Positions 16,402 to 20,345 of a DNA stretch of 20,345 nt are shown in pieces. Source of the DNA: a virus; the IMG/VR virus record IMGVR_UViG_3300031687_000132, positions 1 to 20,345 of that record. One strand, written 5' to 3'. Numbering within the stretch: the stretch's first letter is position 1; the number at the start of each line of letters is the position of its first letter. The translations under genes and the position numbers were made by a program. The notes beneath the pieces are model-generated. The model was given only the letters and a program-made list of their open reading frames with translations. It did no database searches and had not been told where the DNA came from.

Positions 16402-17135
16402 TTAGTTAAACTTTTTTTTCATTTGTTTGTTTTCAATCTCTGCCTTTTCTTTTTTGAAAGTAAGCATCTGCAAGCATTCGTGTATCCCTAATTTAGTGAC
16501 AAATTCAAATCTTGTAATAAGGCCGTCAGCGAGACTGTAAACTGATTGATACCACCCCCATTTTCCTGAGAATTGAGATATTTCGTCAAGGCTTCCGTTT
16601 CCTCCACCTCCAAAGAGTTCATCATAACTTGCGATAATTCCATCCCTAAATTCCACAAAAAAAAAACTGAAGATAAAACCGCATCCATTGGCATATCTAA
16701 AATATCTGCTTCGTTTCCTACTTCGTATTCTGATATACTATATTTTTCTTTCAACGTTGAAACTACCGGTCTATATAAAACATTCATTGCTCGCTCAATA
16801 TTAGGCCAATCACCGATATTATTATCTAAATCTATATATTCCCCTAGACTCATATTATCTAGCCCTGTATGGAAGCCGTAATCGGTCCCGTTTAATTCAA
16901 ATCTAGTAACTAAAGCAGGTTTTTGTTCAAATAGTTTTGAAATCATTTCTACAATTTCATCTACAGCATTGACTTCTAATTTCATTACCTCTGCTAATTT
17001 AAGAGAACAAAAAATCTCGACCATTTTAGCATTCATAAAGTTATCGCTCTTAACGTCTTCAGAAATTTTAAGAAAGTGTTTATACTGTCTTAAAGTAATC
17101 TCGCTTAGTGATGTTGGAATTTTTACCTTTATCAT
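16402..17135 (-). CDS. Tail assembly chaperone, -1 frameshift product (GT-type)
   Basis: A -1 slip at the T tract (16659-16665) would join residues 1-159 of the upstream chaperone frame to a second open frame ending at 16402, giving about 244 residues. The new C-terminal part contains a Gly-rich linker (FGGGGNGSLDE), then FSGKWGWYQSVYSLADG, FEFVTKLGIHECLQMLTFKKEK and a basic end. KWGW...HECL is the sort of conserved signature expected of a real domain, and the frame has no start of its own except GTG. The geometry is canonical: 0-frame codons TTT TTT preceded by T, then TTG. As in lambda G/GT, the short form would coat the tape measure and the long form would recruit tube protein. No clear downstream pseudoknot was found. 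Confidence 0.75.
16488..17135 (-). CDS. Tail assembly chaperone, 0-frame product (G-type)
   Basis: A 215-residue, mostly helical acidic protein beginning MIKVKIPTSLSEITLRQYKHFLK. It has a TDYGFHTGLDNMSLGEYIDLD segment (about 84-104), then ALNVLYRP-like NVLYRPVV (118-125), the VFFLWNLG stretch at 157-164 where the slip site lies, and a Ser/Asn-rich C-terminus. It is the first gene after the cassette terminator and opens the tail module. The 0-frame continues 56 codons past the slip site, overlapping the -1 frame by about 170 nt; both frames look coding. It presumably binds the tape measure during tail assembly. The start at 17135 is preceded by the ACGTTATA motif. Confidence 0.75.
   Translation of the reverse strand: MIKVKIPTSLSEITLRQYKHFLKISEDVKSDNFMNAKMVEIFCSLKLAEVMKLEVNAVDEIVEMISKLFEQKPALVTRFELNGTDYGFHTGLDNMSLGEYIDLDNNIGDWPNIERAMNVLYRPVVSTLKEKYSISEYEVGNEADILDMPMDAVLSSVFFLWNLGMELSQVMMNSLEVEETEALTKYLNSQENGGGINQFTVSLTALLQDLNLSLN
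16659..16665 (-). promoter_or_regulatory. Slippery heptamer T TTT TTT for -1 frameshift
   Basis: The minus strand reads G, ten T, G (16667-16656). In the 0 frame this is GTT TTT TTT TTG, giving the canonical T_TTT_TTT heptamer. A slip back by one base continues as TTT GTG GAA TTT AGG, which is open for 84 further codons. The ten-T tract could also allow polymerase slippage. Confidence 0.75.
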
Positions 17136-17140
17136 AATAA

Positions 17141-17153
17141 TATAACGTATTTA
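17141..17153 (-). promoter_or_regulatory. TAAATACGTTATA motif before tail chaperone start
   Basis: The 13-mer ends 5 nt before the ATG at 17135 and begins 29 nt after a strong terminator, so a promoter for the tail module is expected hereabouts. It is identical to the motif before the protease gene (9884-9896). No matching TTTG / TAnnTTTG pair was seen. Confidence 0.42.
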
Positions 17154-17181
17154 ATTTTGTTTTTTATAAAAGTAAAGGTAC

Positions 17182-17212
17182 AAAAAAAAGGAAGGCCATT
17201 TCTGACCCTCCT
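17182..17212 (-). terminator. Strong terminator closing the small-gene cassette
   Basis: Ten base pairs (AGGAGGGTCA with TGGCCTTCCT, two G-U pairs) are capped by a GAAA tetraloop and followed by seven to eight T on the minus strand. It lies 27 nt after the 41-aa zinc-finger-like gene and separates the cassette from the tail genes. There is no T run on the other side, so it works in one direction. Confidence 0.92.
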
Positions 17213-17239
17213 GTATAAGTAAGTAACCCAATTTTATAC

Positions 17240-17365
17240 CTACCTATTATCTTCTCTAAAACAATCGGCTGAACAAAAATCTTTATCGTCCTCAATTGCT
17301 TTTCCACACATTCCGCATTCGTTTTCTTTTTCGTCTACCGGATTTAAATCGTCATACCATTCCAT
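17240..17365 (-). CDS. 41-aa acidic zinc-finger-like protein
   Basis: ATG at 17365 to TAG at 17240. The acidic N-terminus (MEWYDDLNPVDEKENE) is followed by C17-x2-C20-G-K-A-I...F-C31-x3-C35. The CGMCGKAI...FCSADC spacing is that of a small treble-clef zinc finger. Such mini-proteins can bind DNA, RNA or protein, and the acidity argues for a protein or host-factor partner. The leader on the minus strand (AAAATATAAAAATATG) is the same 16-mer that precedes the 30-aa membrane ORF starting at 20056. It is the last gene before the cassette terminator. Metal binding is inferred from Cys spacing only. Confidence 0.72.
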   Translation of the reverse strand: MEWYDDLNPVDEKENECGMCGKAIEDDKDFCSADCFREDNR

Positions 17366-17394
17366 ATTTTTATATTTTAAGTTAAAAGTTTATA

Positions 17395-17703
17395 TTATAC
17401 CATTTCCATTTTCCCGTTCTTACTTCTAGTTTTCATATAGGTGCATCCGGCGTGCGACATTCCAATGTTTAAAATGTCAAATTCATCTAAATCTTTTTCA
17501 GCCATTAAATCTAAGTTTGCATAACCTGAATAATACTTCATATCGTCATCGTCATAAAGTTCAAAAAAATCCGTTAAGCCTAAACCTTTAACTTTTTTTA
17601 TATCTTCTTCAGTTGCCCTGTACCCATCTAAATGATCGCTCGTTATACTAATAATATATTCTGAATTTACTTTGAAAAGTTTTACCGCTGTCTTGGTTCT
17701 CAT
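17395..17703 (-). CDS. Acidic 102-aa protein of unknown function
   Basis: The product begins MRTKTAVKLFKVNSEYIISI and is clearly acidic, with EDIKKVKGLGLTDFFELYDDDDMKYYSGY in the middle and a DLMAEKDLDEFDIL helix, ending in a basic KTRSKNGKMEMV tail. No motif or family is recognised, and there is no signal peptide or membrane segment. It is preceded by its own promoter-like element overlapping a palindrome shared with the gene at 18324, and by the AAAACAGA-N4-ATG leader. Together with its neighbours this suggests an accessory (moron) gene rather than a virion part. Confidence 0.68.
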   Translation of the reverse strand: MRTKTAVKLFKVNSEYIISITSDHLDGYRATEEDIKKVKGLGLTDFFELYDDDDMKYYSGYANLDLMAEKDLDEFDILNIGMSHAGCTYMKTRSKNGKMEMV

Positions 17704-17707
17704 TTTG

Positions 17708-17715
17708 TCTGTTTT
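17708..17715 (-). promoter_or_regulatory. AAAACAGA leader element, 4 nt before ATG
   Basis: AAAACAGA lies exactly 4 nt before the ATG at 17703. The same 8-mer is at the same distance before two other cassette genes (18176-18183, 18329-18336) and was not seen before other genes of the window. It may be a translation-start element. Confidence 0.5.
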
Positions 17716-17742
17716 TAAGTGATAGCTTATTTGCTAACAATT

Positions 17743-17774
17743 TCAATATAGTGAAAATAAACGTTATAAACAAA
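17743..17774 (-). promoter_or_regulatory. Promoter-like element for the 102-aa gene
   Basis: TTTG (17774-17771), a 20-nt spacer and TATATTGA (17750-17743) approximate the Bacteroidota consensus TTTG / TAnnTTTG, with two mismatches in the -7 box. The -33 box lies inside a 24-bp palindrome, in the same arrangement as the better promoter at 18347-18378. The implied start is about 30 nt before the ATG. Confidence 0.5.
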
Positions 17775-17786
17775 TTATTTGATAAC
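17763..17786. repeat. 24-bp palindromic operator-like repeat, copy 2
   Basis: GTTAT-N14-ATAAC, identical to copy 1 (18367-18390) at 20 of 24 positions; a further 7 bases on its promoter-distal side also match. It covers the -33 box of the adjacent promoter, so a bound repressor or activator could control the gene at 17703. Confidence 0.65.
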
Positions 17787-17793
17787 TATTTTT

Positions 17794-17913
17794 TATTTAT
17801 TTACCTTCGTTAAGATTACGTGAGTAATATGTACCCTTATAAAAAGTGATGCAGCCATACCTTAAACCTGCGACAGTATTATCAGTCAGCTACACCTACT
17901 TAAATTAATTTTA
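17794..17913. other. Intergenic stretch, less AT-rich, no supported gene
   Basis: Between the 85-aa gene and the second operator lie about 120 nt, of which roughly 17815-17897 is visibly richer in G+C than the flanks. It holds a small perfect inverted repeat (ATTAC-GTGA-GTAAT, 17815-17828) and only a 21-codon minus-strand ORF from an ATG near 17856, which has no supporting feature. No good terminator was found for the upstream gene. It could hold a leader or small RNA. Confidence 0.4.
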
Positions 17914-18171
17914 TTAGTTTTCCTCCGGTCTTAAATATTCATCCATTAAATCCAATGCAAATTCATCCATTAAAGTTTCTTCATTATTGGTTAAAGGCCT
18001 GCAGGAAATAGTTGTAATAAATAAAGAATCTTCTCGACATTCAGAAATACCACAAATTTTTGCTTCAATCTCGTAAATGTTTAAATAGCCATTTTTTAAA
18101 TGGGTCAATTTATAAGTTAAATAAATCCCGTTTTCTTTTAGTAATTCTACTGTTGTTTTTTCGTTACTCAT
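17914..18171 (-). CDS. Acidic 85-aa protein of unknown function
   Basis: MSNEKTTVELLKENGIYLTY opens a probable beta-strand-rich N-terminal half (YKLTHLKNGYLNIYEIEAKI). Three Cys follow (C40, C45, C57) with SLFITTIS, and an acidic helical C-terminus ends it (LMDEFALDLMDEYLRPEEN). No family is recognised. It follows the 45-aa Cys-rich gene by 15 nt and carries the AAAACAGA-N4-ATG leader, so it is probably co-transcribed from the promoter at 18347-18378. Small size, acidity and unrelatedness to virion proteins point to an accessory role, for example binding a host factor; this is inference. Confidence 0.66.
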   Translation of the reverse strand: MSNEKTTVELLKENGIYLTYKLTHLKNGYLNIYEIEAKICGISECREDSLFITTISCRPLTNNEETLMDEFALDLMDEYLRPEEN

Positions 18172-18175
18172 AATG

Positions 18176-18183
18176 TCTGTTTT
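18176..18183 (-). promoter_or_regulatory. AAAACAGA leader element, 4 nt before ATG
   Basis: AAAACAGA lies exactly 4 nt before the ATG at 18171, in the 15-nt gap after the upstream gene, and so is inside the transcript. This location favours a translational over a promoter role for the shared motif. Confidence 0.5.
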
Positions 18184-18186
18184 TAT

Positions 18187-18324
18187 TTATTTTATTTCCG
18201 GTAGCCCGAAAGAATTAATTTCTATTTTTAGGTCCAAAGGTATTCCGCAATCTTCGCCTTCGCAGCAAAAATTATCTTCGTGGTTTTCCCATTCGCATAC
18301 CTCGCATTTAATTGTATTTTTCAT
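18187..18324 (-). CDS. Cys-rich acidic 45-aa protein
   Basis: ATG at 18324 to TAA at 18187. The product begins MKNTIKCEVCEWENHEDNFC and has C7-x2-C10, H15, then C20, C21 and C26 (CCEGEDC), followed by a short hydrophobic/acidic tail. The CxxC...CC...C spacing suggests a compact zinc-binding knuckle. It has about 11 acidic residues against 4 Lys. This is the first gene after the large terminase and stands behind the best Bacteroidota-type promoter of the window, with a leader of only about 16 nt that contains AAAACAGA. No family is recognised; metal binding is inferred. Confidence 0.66.
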   Translation of the reverse strand: MKNTIKCEVCEWENHEDNFCCEGEDCGIPLDLKIEINSFGLPEIK

Positions 18325-18328
18325 TTGA

Positions 18329-18336
18329 TCTGTTTT
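18329..18336 (-). promoter_or_regulatory. AAAACAGA leader element, 4 nt before ATG
   Basis: Same 8-mer at the same 4-nt distance from the ATG (18324) as in the two other cassette genes. With the predicted transcription start near 18340 it would be near the 5' end of the message. Confidence 0.5.
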
Positions 18337-18346
18337 ATGTTCTTCA

Positions 18347-18378
18347 CAAATGTAATGCTTTTATTAGTTATACACAAA
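18347..18378 (-). promoter_or_regulatory. Bacteroidota-type promoter for the small-gene cassette
   Basis: TTTG (18378-18375), a 20-nt spacer and TACATTTG (18354-18347) match the Bacteroidota primary sigma consensus (-33 TTTG, -7 TAnnTTTG) at every defined position. The -33 box is inside a 24-bp palindrome. It lies just after the large terminase stop and drives the 45-aa and 85-aa genes. Recognition by the host sigma factor suggests expression independent of the late programme. Confidence 0.72.
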
Positions 18379-18390
18379 TATATTGATAAC
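18367..18390. repeat. 24-bp palindromic operator-like repeat, copy 1
   Basis: GTTAT-N14-ATAAC with the -33 box inside. Copy 2 at 17763-17786 has 20 of 24 identical bases; 7 more bases (18391-18397) match and run into the stop codon of the large terminase gene. Likely a binding site for a dimeric regulator that is not encoded in this window. Confidence 0.65.
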
Positions 18391-18395
18391 TATTT

Positions 18396-19559
18396 TTAAT
18401 GTAATGCGTATTTTCCAAAGTTTGGCTTGCTTAAAATAGAATATGCAGCATAACGACAGGGATCGATTATATGATTGTTTTTGTCTTCCGGAATATTTAG
18501 AAGCATTCCGCTTTTATCTTCTTTCCATTTGTAATTTCTAAATTCCATAATTGCATTTGTAGAATCTTTTAATACGTGTAATTTATATCTTTTCAATAAA
18601 TCAATTCCTGCATTAATACTATCTTTTCCTTTTGTGCTTGGGAAAATATTAAAACCCATTCTGCGAAGTTCTGCAATTAAACGAGGTTCTGCGGAATCTG
18701 CATAAATTGGATTTGATTCTAGTTTTTCATTTCTTAAAAATGATGCAATATCATTGGTAGTCATTTGCGTTCTGTAAAGGTGTTCTTTTACATACATATT
18801 ATTGCCCCAAATATAAATTGAAACGAGTGAAGTCGGATCATTAGAGTACCCAAAATCCATTCCATAAGAAAGTAAATAAGCCTCATCCGGAATAACATTT
18901 ACTTCTACATATTGAAAAATTGTGCTTCTACTTGCTGATCTCTCACCTAAACCATAAATTTGCCAATACTGCTCATCTGTATCTTTTAAGAGTTCAATCT
19001 CTTTTATTATAGATTCTTCTATAAATGGATTGTCTAGGTAAGTAGTTTTAAAAAAGTCACAGTCATCTCTAGTGATTAATTTATCATAAATCCAATGAAA
19101 CTCATCTGATGGATTAAAGTCTAATATTATCCGGTCCTGAGTTCTGAATAATAATTGTTGCATATCTTCATAATACAATTCATTACCTTCATTAACAAAC
19201 AGTAAATCCCTTTTCCGGCCCCTAATTTTCTGCGGTTGATCCAAAGATATAAATTCAACTAAATTGCCAAATAAGCTATATTCTGAATTTGATTTATTAT
19301 GCGCTATTTCTGAGTAACAATTATACTCTTGAAGTATTGTTATAAAATCCCTCATTACTGTAGCACGTAAACTAGGAAAAGATTTTCTACAAATTGTTAC
19401 TACTTTATTTTTATTTAAAGAACAGTATTTAAAAATTATCCACAATAAAATATTGTAGGTTTTTCCGGACCTTGTTCCGCCCTGCTCAACAACAATTTTT
19501 GCTGAAGAATTATCTAAATGTTTGAAAACCTTATTGGTTTGAATCTTCGGTCTTATCAA
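18396..19559 (-). CDS. terL: Terminase large subunit
   Basis: A 387-residue packaging motor of the PBSX/terminase_3 type. The ATPase domain shows Walker A GGTRSGKT (27-34), a KIRGRKRDLLFVNE stretch with the Walker B and catalytic Glu (119-124), and a coupling-type LDFNP motif (146-150). The nuclease domain shows the three acidic positions expected of an RNase H fold: D235 in YGMDFGYSNDPTS, D288 in IYADSAEP and D366 in HIIDPCRYA. It powers DNA translocation into the procapsid through the portal and cuts the concatemer. The start overlaps the small terminase gene by 29 nt, and MIRPKIQTNKVFKHL is a normal N-terminus for the family. The length is slightly short but complete. The stop abuts the palindromic operator of the next unit. 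Confidence 0.96.
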   Translation of the reverse strand: MIRPKIQTNKVFKHLDNSSAKIVVEQGGTRSGKTYNILLWIIFKYCSLNKNKVVTICRKSFPSLRATVMRDFITILQEYNCYSEIAHNKSNSEYSLFGNLVEFISLDQPQKIRGRKRDLLFVNEGNELYYEDMQQLLFRTQDRIILDFNPSDEFHWIYDKLITRDDCDFFKTTYLDNPFIEESIIKEIELLKDTDEQYWQIYGLGERSASRSTIFQYVEVNVIPDEAYLLSYGMDFGYSNDPTSLVSIYIWGNNMYVKEHLYRTQMTTNDIASFLRNEKLESNPIYADSAEPRLIAELRRMGFNIFPSTKGKDSINAGIDLLKRYKLHVLKDSTNAIMEFRNYKWKEDKSGMLLNIPEDKNNHIIDPCRYAAYSILSKPNFGKYALH

Positions 19560-19893
19560 TTATTTCAATTAAAAAGTTAGTCGGCATTCCGTCTGCTCCT
19601 GTAATTTCCTGCCTCTCAATGTAACCCCTTTTTTTACCTTTAGTTTTTAAATAGAATATTGTTGCCGCTGTAGAATCTGCAAGTATTTGTTTATGTAATT
19701 GTGACTCTGCAAAATCTAAAGCTACATTCTCTATGTCTTTAACTTGATCGGCAAATTCAACATCTTCTTTAAGCCATTTATAATACGTGCTTCTTGGCGT
19801 GTCTGTTTGCCTGCACGCAACGGTAACAACACCCAAAGATTTTTCGAGTGCTGCTAATAGTGATTCCTTTTTTATGTGTCTACTTTCGTTCAT
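19531..19893 (-). CDS. terS: Terminase small subunit
   Basis: A 120-residue protein with an N-terminal DNA-binding domain. Residues about 13-42 (LAALEKSLGVVTVACRQTDTPRSTYYKWLK) form a helix-turn-helix of the type found in phage small terminases and related Phage_terminase_2-like proteins. A helical oligomerisation region follows (NVALDFAESQLHKQILADSTAATIFYLKTK), then a GYIERQEITGADG segment, and a short acidic C-terminus that would contact the large subunit. It recognises the packaging site and loads the motor. The 29-nt overlap with the large terminase gene supports the identity. Confidence 0.9.
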   Translation of the reverse strand: MNESRHIKKESLLAALEKSLGVVTVACRQTDTPRSTYYKWLKEDVEFADQVKDIENVALDFAESQLHKQILADSTAATIFYLKTKGKKRGYIERQEITGADGMPTNFLIEIIDKTEDSNQ

Positions 19894-19907
19894 TATTTTA
19901 TTTTAAA

Positions 19908-19967
19908 TTAATCCCTAGAAATTAAATATAAACCAAACCAAATTATGAAAAAATAAATTGCTGTCAT
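19908..19967 (-). CDS. 19-aa membrane mini-protein (coupled)
   Basis: ATG at 19967 overlaps the stop of the preceding 30-aa ORF (TTATGA). The product, MTAIYFFIIWFGLYLISRD, is almost entirely one hydrophobic, aromatic membrane-spanning segment. Its size makes coding status uncertain, but the ATGA coupling to another membrane mini-ORF and the following small-terminase start 15 nt downstream fit a compact operon. It could be an accessory of lysis or a membrane toxin; no function is claimed. Confidence 0.42.
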   Translation of the reverse strand: MTAIYFFIIWFGLYLISRD

Positions 19968-20056
19968 AAGTTATTTTTTTTATTACTGTAATATTCTATT
20001 GTTTCAGCTGCAATTTTTACAACCAAAAAACCTACCAAAAAAACTATAATACCCAT
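19964..20056 (-). CDS. 30-aa membrane mini-protein
   Basis: ATG at 20056, 4 nt after the stop of the ParB-like gene, runs 30 codons to TGA at 19964. The product is MGIIVFLVGFLVVKIAAETI followed by a polar, basic tail (EYYSNKKNNL): one membrane segment with the C-terminus probably inside. Its A-rich leader is identical over 16 nt to that of the 41-aa zinc-finger-like gene at 17365, which supports real translation. It could be a small holin-like or regulatory membrane peptide; this is not decidable here. Confidence 0.5.
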   Translation of the reverse strand: MGIIVFLVGFLVVKIAAETIEYYSNKKNNL

Positions 20057-20060
20057 ATTT

Positions 20061-20345
20061 TTATATTTTTAAAATCTGTCCGCATTTATCGCAGGTTTCT
20101 TTATTTTCTTCAACTTCTTTTATTTTTTCTTCTTCTAGATCACCTTCAAATGGAAATCCCTGAAGGCCCCAATCTTCCAAATCTTTACGATCCCAATCAT
20201 TTGCTAATACGTCCCAATCCCACTCACCGAAGTGTTCATTGTCTTTTATAACAAATTCCTTGATTTGAGCATCATTTAAGCCAACAGCAGACAAAACCGG
20301 TATGGTTTTATATCCTAATTCCACAACGGCCTTAAACCTCATATT
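20061..20345 (-). CDS. ParB-like nuclease-domain protein, C-terminal part
   Basis: The frame is open to the window edge (codon AAT before the Met at 20342), so this is the 94-residue C-terminal part of a longer gene. It shows MRFKAVVELGYKTIPVLSAVGL then AQIKEFVIKDNEHFGEWDWDVLAN, the end of a ParB/Srx-type N-terminal domain as found in phage and plasmid proteins that regulate or modify DNA, often fused to an adenine methylase. Here no methylase follows: the protein ends after an acidic linker with TCDKCGQILKI, half of a zinc ribbon. It lies directly before the terminase genes, a common place for such proteins in phages. The role (packaging-site marking, DNA binding or regulation) is inferred. 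Confidence 0.75.
   Translation of the reverse strand, partial: NMRFKAVVELGYKTIPVLSAVGLNDAQIKEFVIKDNEHFGEWDWDVLANDWDRKDLEDWGLQGFPFEGDLEEEKIKEVEENKETCDKCGQILKI

Noticed and set aside
16657-16666. Ten-T tract as a sequencing error that breaks one chaperone gene
   Set aside because: Not excluded, but both frames look coding after the tract, the heptamer phase is exactly canonical for -1, and tail chaperones commonly use such a slip.
17794-17856. 21-codon minus-strand ORF in the intergenic island
   Set aside because: Too short, with no coupling, shared leader or domain.
1-20345. tRNA genes, CRISPR arrays, insertion sequences, integrase or att sites
   Set aside because: No cloverleaf-like segment, regular spaced repeats, transposase or recombinase motifs were seen on either strand; a covariance-model scan was not possible here.

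Overview
The window reads as the packaging and virion-structure region of a tailed bacteriophage (or prophage) of a Bacteroidota host, most likely a flavobacterium. The basis is: strong A+T bias; A-rich sequence instead of Shine-Dalgarno sites before starts; one well-formed Bacteroidota-type promoter (TTTG, 20 nt, TACATTTG); and structural proteins that I recall, without a search, from flavobacterial and marine Bacteroidetes phages. A long tape measure protein plus a tail assembly chaperone with a -1 frameshift point to a long non-contractile tail (siphovirus-like). No contractile sheath, integrase, tRNA, CRISPR array or insertion sequence was seen. Every supported gene lies on the minus strand, so the genes are read from high to low coordinates.

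Layout in transcription order. (1) 20345-19531: C-terminal part of a ParB-like gene cut by the window edge, two tiny coupled membrane-peptide ORFs, and the small terminase. (2) 19559-18396: large terminase. (3) 18390-17182: four small acidic genes, two of them Cys-rich, with two promoter/operator units that share a near-identical 24-bp palindrome, and a strong terminator at the end. This looks like an autonomous 'moron'-type cassette set inside the late region. (4) 17135-9916: tail module, made of the tail chaperone with its frameshift product, a tail-terminator-like protein, an HK97 gp10-like protein, two large virion/baseplate-like proteins, a 45-aa overlapping gene and the tape measure. (5) 9878-6748: prohead protease, a 53-aa Cys-rich gene, scaffold-like protein, major capsid protein and probable tail tube, with terminators after the last two. 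(6) 6645-3376: a small virion-like protein, portal with a long C-terminal extension, a head-tail connector and a Lys-rich mini-ORF. (7) 3392-1: a very long repetitive tail fibre gene that runs off the left edge.

The genes cooperate in a standard way: terminase cuts and pumps DNA through the portal into a procapsid shaped by scaffold and protease, and connectors join head to tail. The tape measure and chaperone build the tail, and the fibre and large tail proteins contact the host. The order is not standard: most of the tail module precedes the head module, and the portal comes after the capsid gene. Small overlapping genes are frequent.

The items most worth a second look are the small-gene cassette after the large terminase, with its twin operators and its shared AAAACAGA-N4-ATG leaders, and the ACGTTATA/ACCGTTATA motif just before four structural-gene starts. 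All family names come from motif reading and memory, not from a database search.
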